From: Gordionus sp. m RMFG-2023
Lineage: Eukaryota; Nematomorpha; Gordioida; Chordodea; Parachordodidae
Assembly: GCF_954871325.1 (NCBI RefSeq)
Contig: NC_088775.1
Location: 69,789,561-69,853,560, forward strand
DNA length: 64,000 nt
Direction: 5' to 3'
The notes below the pieces were generated by a model, which had not been told where the DNA came from, did no database searches, and saw nothing but the letters and a program-made list of their open reading frames with translations. Each line of letters opens with the position of its first letter. Position 1 is the first letter of the stretch. A program made the translations under genes and the position numbers. Shown here one piece after another: positions 48,001-57,990 of the stretch.

Positions 48001-48189
48001 GCTCGGGTCGGTGCTCGGGTCTGTGCTCTGGTCTGTGCTCGGGTCGGAGCTAGGGTCGGTGCTCGGGTCTATGAATTTGGTCGACCAGGTCGACCAATTT
48101 GGTTGCTTTGGTTTTGGTTCATTTTTTCGACCAAAAACCCAACCAAAAATCATGCTAATTCGACCCAACCAAGCAATTTAACAACACTA
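45082..48189 (-). repeat. Right inverted arm of hAT-F
   Basis: Reverse complement of 37239-40042 with very few substitutions. It is about 300 bp longer because its 12-bp minisatellite (47745-48070) is strongly expanded. Confidence 0.85.
47745..48070. repeat. 12-bp GGTGCTCGGGTC minisatellite (about 27 units)
   Basis: Units of 12 bp such as GGTGCTCGGGTC, GATGCTCGGGTC and TGTGCTCGGGTC run for about 325 bp, with a two-unit rhythm GGTGCTCGGGTC-TGTGCTTGGGTC in parts. The left arm has only five or six such units. All six frames stay open because of the period, so the several long ORFs here are artefacts. It is G+C-rich in an otherwise A+T-rich window and lies within 150 bp of the transposon end. 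Confidence 0.92.
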
Positions 48190-48198
48190 GCTTTTAGC

Positions 48199-49600
48199 GT
48201 TAATATAAAGCGAAACTTTACAAACAGAACATTCCCAGGATGTCCTAATATATTTTCCCAAGGGATTCCGAATCACTAGCAAGAATTTTTATAGAAATGT
48301 GATCTGATCTCTTCTTCCTTATATCATCAGCGACATATTTTTTATGAAATTTTTAAGGAGTCGATATTAGATTTCTTTGCAAGGATGATGATACACCCAA
48401 TTCAAGAATCTCTTTTGAGATAGAAGATTTTAGATAATTTTTAATCGAAATAGAGACCTATTATATAATCACCAGAGCCGTAATCTGATATAAAACTTGG
48501 TGGGGGTATGCCCTCCAATTTAATTCAATTAGGTTGTCCCCGACTTCCTTTGAGTATATTTCATAAGAAGAATCCAAATCAGTTGATCATATATCAGATA
48601 AGAAATTTTTTTTAAAATTTTTAAAATAAGCATTATTGCACAATGGGACATAAAATGACCCACTACATTTTTTGTAACTGCCAAAAAAATAAATGATCAA
48701 TTTTAAAAATATTGATATTTATGATAAATATATAGAATATATAAATGTTTCGTATCATTTTTTATATATCAAATATACCAGAATTTTGCTAAAGTAGATT
48801 TAAAAATTTTATAAAAAATATTTTACATAAAATAAAATAAAAAGGCGGGATTGATAAAATACGAAACTTTTTGCGCGCGAAAATATTTAAATAAACATAA
48901 ATAATATAATTTTTTAAATGGGATAAATTTATACCATCTGAGTATTAAATAAAATAGAAAAATCAAGCTGGGTTAAATATGTCCCACCATGTATTAAAGG
49001 TCCTTTTTTATGTGGAACAAATTTCAACCGACTGTGTAATAAAGGGTTAAGAAAAGGACTGTGGAGAATATAATGTATTCACTTTAACAGGGGCTTGTAT
49101 ACCCATCTATAAATGATATCAACCCTCTCAAAACTTTTAACCTCCTACCAAATATAAATAATTAAAAAAAGAAAATACCATTCACCCCTTTCCAATTTTA
49201 TTCAAATAATAATTATTATTTCATAACTAACTATCCCCCCTCTAATTTCAATGATGCTCCTCTAATGAGTTTGCAGTTCAAGTTACGATATTGACCTTGC
49301 TATAAAAATTTGGGAAAAAATTTGTTGAATTAATTTTGATATATTATAGCTCTAAAATTCCTTAAGGTTATTAATTATTTAAATATTGGCATTTGGTTAA
49401 CTTTTTTTTAATATACTATATTCTCATTTGATTTGATAACAATGTAATTGAGCTTGGGTGGCTTCGTGTCATGTCATGAATAATAAAAATAAAACCAAAA
49501 TTAAAATACATAATTTTTTTTGGTTATATTTTTTTAAAAATTATTTTTATTTTTTTTACGGCATTAAAAATAATCTAAATTTTTTTTATTAAACAATAGC
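48199..49600. other. Non-coding region with a possible MITE at ~48633-48995
   Basis: No gene recognised. TTGCACAATGGGACATAAAA (about 48636) and the reverse complement of ATATGTCCCACCATGTATT (about 48978) form an imperfect inverted pair bounding ~360 bp, suggestive of a MITE with uncertain TSD. The rest is A+T-rich. Confidence 0.35.
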
Positions 49601-49609
49601 TCAACCTAT

Positions 49610-50050
49610 TAATTTTTTTCCCCTCAAATAGTGAAAAATCCAAAGACATAGCTAACCATATAATGGTAAATATATCAGATTCGAGATGATCAATAAATTG
49701 CATGTCAGCTTTATGATCTGATAATGCCTCAGTGAATTTGGTAAAAACAGAGTGTATTTACAGAAGTGAGTCAGCACAATGTTGGTTGCGATATGTTCCT
49801 AATACCGGCCATCGATAGAATTTTAAAATTTTATAAACCTTTAAAAAATATTTCTTAAATAGTCCTAACATTTTGAAAATTTTTTCAATAATGAATGGCA
49901 GAGGTATATCTAGGAATGATTTCACATGTAGAATGTGCAGTTGCAATCAGAAGAATCTTAACAAAGATTCACAAAATTATGCTGCAGATGTGTCCATCTT
50001 TACAGTTAAAAATTGACAATAAATTTTATGGCGCCATTGCTAAAACTTAA
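49610..50050 (+). pseudogene. Plus-strand remnant of hAT-A transposase in copy 2
   Basis: Fragments parallel to 14370-14690 (AATACCGGCCATCGATAGAA, then TTTTAAAATTTTATAAACC; TATGGCGCCATTGCTAAAA) are present in plus orientation with many small deletions. They oppose the minus-strand gene of this copy, reproducing the sense/antisense layout of hAT-A at 13.5-16.3 kb. Confidence 0.6.
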
Positions 50051-50199
50051 TTATATTTTATTTGAGATTTAAATAATAGAACTAAATGTTTACCGTCGTT
50101 ATTGAGATTATAAAATTCCTGGCATGACAAATTATACATTATTTAACCATTAGCTCGTTCTCTAATGTTGTTAAATACGATTTCTCTCCTTTTTCCAGG

Positions 50200-51400
50200 C
50201 AGTCCTCTTCAGGCTAAAAATGCGCTCGGATGAGGCATTAGAATGAGGTAAGGAGAAGTTTTGGCGAATCATAAAAAATAGAGAGAATTACAATCTCTTC
50301 AAACAAGACATCAATGTCTTTCGGTATTTTTAATATATTTATTAATTTATAAAAACCATCAATTGATGGTTTCTGTTCCAATGTCATAATATTTATACAA
50401 TTGTAAATAGAGTTATTAAAATCAAATTTTGATTGTAAATATTCTAAAATTGTCAATAAAAATATCTGCTTCATTTAAAAATGTATTAATTAAAGTATTA
50501 TTTGAACATTTTAATATAATATTTTTAGCAATAGCGCCATAAAATTTACTATCAATTTTTAACTGTAGAGATGAAGAGAGTTGTAGCATGATTTTGTAAA
50601 TCTCTTTTAATAAAGAATATTCTGATTGCAACTGAATATTAACTGTATGAAGTAGATTTCCTACATGTGAAACTTACCAAATAAGCTTCTGCCATTTCAT
50701 CTTCAAAAAAATTTTCCAAAATTTTAAAACAGCTTTTCAAATTTTTATTTAATAAATATTTCTTTAAGGGTTCGTAAAATTTTAAAATTCTATCAATGGC
50801 AGGTATTAATGATAACCACCTGATTGGTACATATCGCAACAACTCACACCATTCCAAGTCAGACCACTTCACCAACTCTTTTAATTCATTAACTCTTATA
50901 GTTGAACTAAATTCGATAAAACATTTCATCACAATTATTTCGACATCTACAGATAGTACATTCATTGCCTTCTTGCAAGAATTATGTAGTATATATGGCA
51001 TATACAGCCAATTGGTATTAATTCATTTATGCTGCCTCAATTCGGTAACTTTAGTTTTTGCCAAAATTCACAGAGGCATTATCAGCGCAGAAAGCTGGCA
51101 TGCAAATCATTGATAACCTTGAAACAGCTATATTTACTATTATGTGGCTAGCTATATTGTTGGATTTTTCACTATCCGAGGAAAAATTTTTAACAGTTTT
51201 ATTGAAATGTTCTTATTCTTGTTGAAATTGCGAAGATCGAGAGAAATGTTTTAATATTTCCCTTATTAGATCACATTAAAATGATATATATAGAACTCTG
51301 TGAATGTGAACTACATAATAGATGTATACGATTTCCGCAAATAAAGTTTCATTTTGAGAATATTTTTTATTGCAATCGATGTTGATACACTCCCCTGTAC
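50200..51400 (-). pseudogene. hAT-A transposase, second copy
   Basis: On the minus strand: SVQGSVSTSIA (about 51400), then a decayed catalytic region, then ILHNSCKKAMNVLSVDVEII, LKELVKWSDLEWCELLRYVP and IRWLSLIPAIDRILKFYEPL (51000-50740). These are almost identical to 14147-14430. Further on come LKIDSKFYGAIAKNIILKCS and IMTLEQKPSIDGFYKLINIL, then FEEIVILSIFYDSP. The frame shifts several times and the dimerisation end near 50220 is only a trace. The two copies share over 80 percent of residues in the aligned parts by eye. Confidence 0.75.
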
Positions 51401-51715
51401 TGACTAATATGAATGAAATAATTTTGATTTATTATTTGATAAAAATAAAACAGGATAGAAAGAAATATAAACTAGACATGTTTTTTGAATAAATATTTAA
51501 AATTTATTTTAAAAATAAAAAAATAATCAATTAATGTCTCAAAATTATTATTTACATATTAAAAACGTTAAAATACTTTTTTAAAAAAATTGTGGGAGAA
51601 ATTAAAAAATTGCGGTAGATTTCCAATTGCGGTAGTTTCCGGGAGAGAGATATCTGCGTGTAAAATAAAAAATTGCGAAAGTCTCCCGCTGATGGGGGGA
51701 GACATGGCAACCCTG

Positions 51716-53013
51716 TTCATATTTAAAGGTGTGCTATTGTCTATTTCTCTTATTAAAACTAGTTATTGTTTATTGACTAGAAAAACTGATTGATGGAATA
51801 GTAAGTACTAATCTGGCATTTCATATGGTATGAGCTCACCCAAAAATATTTGTTTGTTTTCGCATGTTGCCAGTCGTGGCAATTTTATCTTATTTTGTCG
51901 TTAAAAACTATCTACCAAGCGAATTGAAGAATCAATGTAATCAATTTCAATTATAGATTTTAGTTCCAGATTAAATGCATCCAGAAATTTGGTTGATTTT
52001 ACGCTTTAATGGGTGATATAGATTTTATTTCTCTTATAGTACGGTTACCTTTTAGTGTGTGAAAAAAATGGGTGAAGAATTAATAAATATTAGCGCAAAC
52101 CAGCTATTTTCCATTCTATCAATAATGCCAAATTAGGCAATTTTTCTTATTTTGCTAATAAACTTTTTCTTTATACTGTCTATTAAACGAATTAAATTAT
52201 AATTAATACGGAACATCGATAAAATTTTCTGAATAAATTATTTCCATCGCTTAAATCATAGATTTGCCAAAATTTTGTTACTAATAGTTTTTTCCTTTTA
52301 CGAGCTATTATACTCGTTTAAATACTCAATTGGTAAAATAAAGCAAGAAATAATGATATAATTTACAATTAGTTCGTAGAACTATTCAGCCGCCAAATTT
52401 AACGGCGCTGATATTAAAATATATAAATCTTGTCTATTCCTCTGTGATACACAAGTTGAAGCATATAAAGAAGTTACTCAGAATTATCAAACTATTATGG
52501 TAATTATAGATATAAATAGCTTAAACCTTTGATTTTGAATTATACGATCAAGTTAGAATATTTAGAAAGAATTAAATAAAAATGTAAATATAAGCCTAAA
52601 AAATTTCTAAAAATTTATTTTTAATTCTACATTCAAATGTTGGCTCAGAAATGAGTTTAATGAATATGATTAGGCGAAAAAATCTTTCTTCGGTCTCATT
52701 TGATTTATTAGAGGCCGAATTAATGGTAAAGCAGAATTTTGACATGAATTGCGAAGAGTTAAAATTTATTTCATATATAATAAACTTTTAAATAAAAATA
52801 ATTCCTTCCGATAAATATGTAAATTTGGATCTAATTTTTATATATATTGACTTTATATTCAAATTCAAATTTAAATTTGTAAATTTTTATTAATTGCACA
52901 TTATAATATAATATTTAAATATATGTAAAAAAATTCTATAAATTTAGAAAAAAATATGATAATACATTATAATAAATTATTCATTACGCGATTAAAATTA
53001 TATAAAATATATT
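51716..53013. repeat. Diverged ~240-bp tandem repeat, then A+T-rich DNA
   Basis: Blocks near 51870 (TTGCCAGTCGTGGCAATTTT) and 52120 (AATGCCAAATTAGGCAATTT, then CTTTATACTGTCTATTAAAC) are about 245 bp apart and related. A third, TTGCCAAAATTTTGTTACTA, lies near 52263. The same series occurs at 62650-63780. From 52400 to 53013 I see nothing recognisable. Confidence 0.5.
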
Positions 53014-54385
53014 CTAATCATCATGTGAGATGAGGCTGCCAATGAAGCTGATGTAATTGGCCCTGTGAATTGCTATGGCGAGTCTTTGTCTTAAGAAGAA
53101 GCCTTCACGAGGTTCATCTGTTAGTTTGCGGATTAGCGATCCAAGTTCCTTGAAGAAAGAAAGAGCACGATTCCCAAAGGTAGTCAAGGTAGTGGAAATG
53201 ATGGGAATGAATAAGTGATCTTGGGATATCTCTGAATATTTTGCAATTTTTAGAAGCTCCTTGTTCTCCAGAATGTTAAGGGATTGATTGGAAGGAGCCA
53301 ATGGATCAATACAAGAGTAATCCCAGACCAAGAATTGACCTCGCTTCCAGGGAATTTGAGATATCCCGTCAGGGCATTTCCCATCAGATCTGAAAAAACC
53401 AGAGGGTTCGAGAATAGAAGGAATTTGAGCGGATCTCAGAGCTCTAAGAATTATAGAATTGCAAATGTTATGTCTAACGATGAAGCCTTTACATGAACGA
53501 CAATGTAGACTATGCCTTCCATTACTTAAAACAGCAGAACTGCAGCCGGCACAGATGTGGGGTTGGGTTACTAAGCAATTTAAACGGATGCCTATAGCAT
53601 GAGTTAGCTCATTTTGGGTCAATTGTAATTGTAAGTTCGCGGATAGAATGGCTTCGAGAATCTCATGTCCAGAACCATTAAGCAGAGAGGAGAATAAGGG
53701 ACGGTCCAATGATTGCATTCTGGAAAGGAGAGATTCGACGCAGCTTGCAATAATAGGCATATCCCATTCCTTCTGCTTGTTCGTTTCTGGAATTGGGTGG
53801 TCGGCAATGAATCGAGATTTCCATTCAATGATGGCACTATAAAAGGAAGGGTCAGAATTTAAGGAATTAGGATTGACTAAATATTTGGTTAAAAGACAGC
53901 CTCGATATAAAGGCAGTTAAGGCAAGATCGGAAGGGGATCTGATGCCTAGTCCTCTCATCTTGGTAGGAAGGGTGGCTTGTGTCCACGCTAATTCATGGA
54001 ATTTTAGATTAAGGATACTTTTAATTAGGACTTTAATCCCATTTTCATAAATGCAATAGGAAGTTGGAAATTTAAAAATAGGGGTAGAGCGGAGCGTGTA
54101 AAGAATTTTTGGGATATTGAAGAAATTTTTCAGGAGAAAAAAGGCTTTATGAGAGGGGAGAAGGGAAAATAGGTCAGCCAACTCATTAAGGGTTTCGAGT
54201 GTAGATTGTAGGAAGGATGATATGGCTGTGTGTCCACCAACGGGAGCACCTAAGTGAGATAATTTCTCCAGAGTTATCTGTTTGAAATTATGAAAATTGT
54301 TTTCAGATGAATTAATTGGAATGAATTCTGATTTTTCATGGTTGATTGATAGACCAATGGATAGCCCTGCATCCTTGATTATCAT
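53014..54385 (-). pseudogene. LINE 3' fragment: RT C-terminus with restriction-like endonuclease
   Basis: On the minus strand, the first part (54385-53867) is the RT thumb and connection of a non-LTR retrotransposon: LSINHEKSEFIPIN, HLGAPVGGHTAI, SHKAFFLLKNFFNIPKILYT, LRSTPIF, LPTKMRGLGIRSPSDLALTA. A frameshift falls between it and the second part (53760-53014), which contains a Cys/His finger (CAGC...HSLHCRSC...RHN) and FRSDGKCPDGISQIPWKRGQ with FLVWD. That last segment resembles the PD-x12-14-(D/E) core of restriction-like endonucleases found after RT in RLE-type LINEs (R2/R4/NeSL-like). The catalytic RT palm and everything upstream are missing: typical 5' truncation. G+C is visibly higher than around it. 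Confidence 0.72.
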
Positions 54386-54399
54386 TACAGCTTTATTAT

Positions 54400-55030
54400 A
54401 ATTTGAAAAAAATTATTCACCAATATTTATATATAAAAGGATTGCAGTTGTCGCGCTTTCCCGCTTTTTATCCTTTAGTCATTAAAAATCCCACCTCACT
54501 CTTAGAATATGGGAGGTATGGCCGGGCCTAAAAATTTTTGCAATTTACAAAATGAGAAAATTGAATAAGACACCTATTTAATATAATTAAAATATAGCCA
54601 CTTTTTATAATTATTTTTTATTATCCTTCATTTATATACTCTTCTCAAAATTTAGAAAATGTTTTAAACATTCCCCCCCTCCCCACCCTTGTCGTGGTAA
54701 AATATGTAAAAGTAAATAAATAAACACTTAACCCATTTTGCCCTGATTTCCCGATATTGGAATATCTTTATTTTCTTGATTTGGAACATTTTCTATTTAT
54801 TTTCAAAAAATCCTGATTTTTTTAATTCCATTTTATTAGAAAACATGAGTAAAAGTGCTTACAAATTGAGTAGAAGCGTTTAGCGATGTTTTCACAAAAA
54901 CGCTATGATTTAAATTGAAGGTTAATGATGCTTGGTACCTTAAGGTACCATCTATCAAATTTGAATTTTTCATTTGGATAGGCACTACCAAATATATTTA
55001 TAATATATATTTGAAAAATCGTCATTTTTG
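54400..55030. other. Non-coding stretch between LINE and SINE
   Basis: No gene recognised. A short block GGAGGTATGGCCGGGCCTAA near 54518 recalls hAT-C subterminal sequence and may be a small remnant. Confidence 0.3.
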
Positions 55031-55034
55031 GAAA

Positions 55035-55250
55035 GCCTCTATGGCCTAGTAGGCAAGAGCTTGGTTTACTTATCCCATGCTCCCGGGTTCGAATCCCAGG
55101 AATGATAATTTTTTTTTCTTATTCTAACTTGGTGGTTCCATCCTTGGGGGGATAATATATAGGAGGCCGGACTCGACCACTTGATTCCGTATTAATATAT
55201 TAAATAATAAGGATCTTATTACATTTTAATAAATTTTGTTCGGTATTTAG
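55035..55250 (+). mobile_element. tRNA-derived SINE-like sequence
   Basis: TGGCCTAGTAGG (55042-55053) fits a pol III A box and GGTTCGAATCC (55086-55096) is a perfect B box. T-arm pairing is present (CCGGG/CCCAG, one mismatch) but the 5' GCCTCTA and 3' GAATGAT do not pair as an acceptor stem. A poly-T run and a body of about 130 bp containing GGAGGCCGGACTCGACCAC follow. This fits a SINE head better than a working tRNA gene. Only one copy is seen, so the length is a guess. Confidence 0.5.
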
Positions 55251-55599
55251 CAAATTAGGTTGGTATTTAGAATATTTCCATACATTCACTTGGTAGTAAG
55301 CATCATTAACCTAAATTGAACTGGTATTATTTTAAAAAATGATGAAAACTATTTTACGTTTTTTAATTTTTTTTATATTGTTTAGTTTGACTTGTGAAAT
55401 TAGCAAAAATAATAAACTAAAATAATTGAAGATCTAATGATTTATTTCCATAATGTATTCAACATAAATATTACAAATTTATGTAATCTAGAATATTTTG
55501 AATTTTTTTTTTGATTAATCACAACTTTGCAGTTATTTCTATTTATTAAAATGCGAATAGAAGAAAAAGGAAAGGTCATAATATTCAAATGAATTAGTT

Positions 55600-56798
55600 A
55601 TAGTGATGTTAAGGTAACTAGTTACTTGTAACTAGATACCTGTAGCTAGTTACATTTTGGCTAAAAAATAACTGTAACTAGTTATATTTTTAAAATTGTA
55701 ACTAGTTAAAATTTTTGATATGTAACTGCCAAAAGTAACTAGTTACTTTTAAAGATATATTCAAATAATTAATTTTATTTTTAATATGTTGTGAAAAATT
55801 AATTTTAAATTAAATTAATTTTTTAAATTAAATTTATTAATTTAAAATTTTGTGAAAATGTCTGATTGTTCCCAACAATAACACAAATACTTATATGTAT
55901 GGCAGATGTGCAGGGATTAAAATATTGTCAACCTCTAAAGGATACTATATTAGCTAGTATTGAAAAAAGGTAACTTAAATCAAATAATTATTTATAAATT
56001 AATAATATCATGTTATAGGTTTAATAATCTTTATGATAATGACAACATCATTGCTGCAATTCTTCACCCTTTATTTAAAACTGACTGGCCTTGGATTAGG
56101 CAAGAAAGAAATAAAGCAAAAAAGGAGGAAATTGTAAATTTAATAAATACCTTAATACCTCAAAGTGAATCCCAGACGAATGAATCATGCTCAAAACCAA
56201 CATCACTTGATGTAGTTGGATTTTTTGACCTAAAGCGCCAAAATATTCTGGATAATGAACTAATAGAAAACTTTATCAAATCTAATAACAACACTTTTTC
56301 TTTATATAACGATTTTCCAAAGTTAAAATTACTCTTTATTAAATATGTTGTTCTAACATCAAGTGCTCCCGTAGAGCGCTTATTCAGTCTAGGTAAGCTC
56401 ATTTTTGGAGATAAACGAGCACGTCTCCTAGATAATAACTTTGAAATTAATTTGTTGTTAAAAGCAAATAAACATTTATTAGATTCTAATTTTTATGAAA
56501 AATAAATGTTTTTTTTTCAATACAAATATATATTTTTATATTCGATGTAAATATTCAATTTTGCGATATTTTTTTATATAAATAAATTGTATATTATTTT
56601 AAATAACTGATTATACTTTGTTTATCCTAATTTTTTTTATATTAAATAAATGCATTCAATAAATAAATAATGCGCATATGAAGGATGTATAAAGTAAGTA
56701 ACTAGTTACTTTTGTAAAAATGTAACTAGTTATGTTTTTGCCAATGTAAATAGTAACTGTAACTAGTTATGTTTTAAAAGTAACTTTTAACATCACTA
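55600..56798 (+). mobile_element. hAT-E transposon, TSD ATTAGTTA
   Basis: The left end TAGTGATGTTAAGGTAAC and reversed right end TAGTGATGTTAAAAGTTAC are inverted repeats flanked by perfect 8-bp repeats ATTAGTTA (55592-55599 and 56799-56806). Both subterminal regions are arrays of GTAACTAGTTAC, a palindromic motif repeated at least five times on the left and four on the right. The 1.2-kb interior keeps only the C-terminal half of the transposase. Confidence 0.93.
55900..56505 (+). pseudogene. hAT-E transposase C-terminal half
   Basis: Begins with DVQGLKYCQPLKDTILASIE and KR, then a 49-bp GT...AG intron (55970-56018) to FNNLYDNDNIIAAILHPLFK, TDWPWIRQERNKAKKEEIVN, a linker, and FPKLKLLFIKYVVLTSSAPV with ERLFSLGKLIFGDKRARL: the hAT dimerisation motif (S.APVERLFS.G). 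It ends in a natural stop at 56503-56505. The exon is undamaged from the intron to the stop, but BED finger and most of the catalytic core are missing, so the element cannot be autonomous. Confidence 0.88.
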
Positions 56799-57239
56799 AT
56801 TAGTTACTATTATATCAAAGTTATATCGATGTGCATTATCTCAAAATTGTAATTAGGAGGCATTAATTATCAGTAAAATCTTCTATAATTAAAATAATCT
56901 GAGAAAATCAATAAAAAATTCTTAGCTTTCAGTATATTTTTTTTTATCTAGATTAGAAATAAAGTATTACTTTAAATGACATAAAGCACACTTTTAAATT
57001 TTATATTGGGGAAGGGGGGAGGGTTAACTTATTCTGCTAAAAACTTAAACCAAAATGTCCGCTCCATACTTACAACCATGAGTGAGTGAGACTAATATAT
57101 TTTCTATCACATCAGATAGAGGTTACATGCTTATTAAATAAACAATATGTAATAAAATATTCTTAAAACATTCGCGTTTATGATTTAAGAAACTTCGGTT
57201 GGTAAATTGATATTGAATATATCAATTTCACTTAAAATG

Positions 57240-57607
57240 AATTCACAATTTTCGCGGTCATGCGCTCGCTATATAATTTCGCGCGGTAGAAAATTCGCTA
57301 TAAATGGTTCGCGATTAAAGTTTCGCTATAACGAGTTCGTGATCAAAGTTTCGCTAAAATGAATTTCGCTAAAATGTATTCGCGGTTAAGGTTTCGCGGA
57401 AATAAATTCGCTATAACGAGTTCGCGATCAAAGTTTCGCTAAAATGTATTCGCGGAAATAAATTCGCGATATTGTCTTCGCTATAAATGTTTCGCGGAAT
57501 TGGTTTCGCTATATTACCTTCTATAAAATTCCTTCGCGATAAACGACATTCGCGATAAAAGTTTGGCAAAAAAGTGTTTCGCGATAAAAGTTTCGCTGAA
57601 TTGACCT
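57240..57607 (-). repeat. Right GCGAA-repeat terminal tract
   Basis: TTCGC units in the orientation opposite to the left tract. Reversed from 57607 it reads AGGTCAATTCAGCGAAAC, TTTTATCGCGAAACAC, and GCGAATGTCGTTTATCGCGA, matching the first ~90 bp of the left tract. Further in, the units follow different local orders (GCGAACTCGTTATA appears here but not on the left), so the two arrays have been rearranged independently. The outer flank (57612-57636) continues copy B of the 285-bp repeat. Confidence 0.8.
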
Positions 57608-57719
57608 GATACGATAAATATATAACAAAACTACAACAGTCCTTATCACAGATAAAATCGAATCATCATTTTATTTTGATAAAACAAGAGAAAACATCCT
57701 TTTGATATTTTTTAATATT

Positions 57720-57990
57720 TTTAAACCTAAGCCCGGCCCGATTTTAAAAATATGTAGGCCTGAGTATGGCTTGTCGATTTGCAGCGTTCCGACATAGAAT
57801 AAATATGAATGAGACTCAAAATAAAAGATATATGTAATATGGCGTCTAGTTTCTATAAATAAAATAAAATATTTTTATTTTACATAAAAAATTCAACATA
57901 AAACAGATAAATTTTATTCCTAGACCCGACTCGATCCGGCCCGAATTTTTCTTAAAAAATAGGCCCGGCCCGAGCCTACTTTTGCAGATC
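57720..57990. repeat. hAT-C-family remnant with GGCCCGG blocks
   Basis: AAGCCCGGCCCGATTTTAAA on the left and ATAGGCCCGGCCCGAGCCTA on the right bound ~270 bp. The right edge reversed, AGAGATCTGCAAAAGTAGG, recalls the hAT-C terminus. No TSD was found. Confidence 0.45.

Larger units (their letters stand above)
37239..48189 (+). mobile_element. hAT-F: 11-kb hAT with ~2.8-3.1-kb inverted arms
   Basis: The left arm (37239 to about 40042) is repeated inverted at about 45082-48189. Sampled stretches of several hundred bases differ at only one or two positions, and the 60-codon frame at 38705-38887 reappears identically at 46251-46433. The interval is flanked by GCTTTTAGC (37230-37238 and 48190-48198), an 8-bp hAT TSD with one extra matching base. 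The single-copy centre (40.0-45.1 kb) contains the BED-finger hAT transposase, split by a later insertion of hAT-C (41685-43611). Arm tips hold a 12-bp GGTGCTCGGGTC-type minisatellite. The extreme termini (TGGTTTTACACG; reversed right end TAGTGTTGTTAAATTG) match poorly. Confidence 0.8.
49610..51715 (-). mobile_element. Second hAT-A copy (truncated), minus strand
   Basis: The terminus CAGGGTTGCCATGTCTCCCC, read from 51715 on the minus strand, equals the left end of hAT-A at 13490. It is followed by the same GCAATTTTTTA and TCTCCCGC blocks. The transposase follows in the same order (51400 down to 50200), and an opposite-strand partial copy follows at 49610-50050, as in hAT-A. The other hAT-A terminus is not found, so this copy is truncated on its left side. 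Confidence 0.75.
19984..57607. mobile_element. Large composite element bounded by inverted GCGAA-repeat tracts
   Basis: The left end AGGTTCCATGTCAATTCAGC and the reversed right end AGGTCAATTCAGCG lead into inverted tracts that agree closely for about 90 bp, then as looser arrays of short GCGAA units. Copy A of the flanking 285-bp repeat shows the uninterrupted site. The interval holds later insertions: MULE-1, hAT-D, hAT-F with hAT-C, a partial hAT-A, hAT-E. Removing these leaves roughly 10-11 kb, a plausible founder length. MULE-2 (34.7-36.3 kb) is the best candidate for its transposase by position, but this is inference. No clean TSD is seen: nine-base flanks TAAAATATA and GATACGATA share only five positions. 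Confidence 0.6.

Noticed and set aside
47702-48279. Four overlapping long ORFs (100-180 codons) on both strands
   Set aside because: They lie in the 12-bp minisatellite, whose period is a multiple of three, so every frame stays open. The products are simple Leu-Gly-Ser or Ala-Arg repeats.
55035-55110. A functional tRNA gene
   Set aside because: A and B boxes are good but the acceptor strands do not pair and there is no clear anticodon arm, so a SINE head is more likely.
19984-57607. A Polinton/Maverick-type element, suggested by size and AG-starting ends
   Set aside because: No protein-primed polymerase, integrase, packaging ATPase or capsid genes are seen, and no 6-bp TSD. The length comes from nested transposons.
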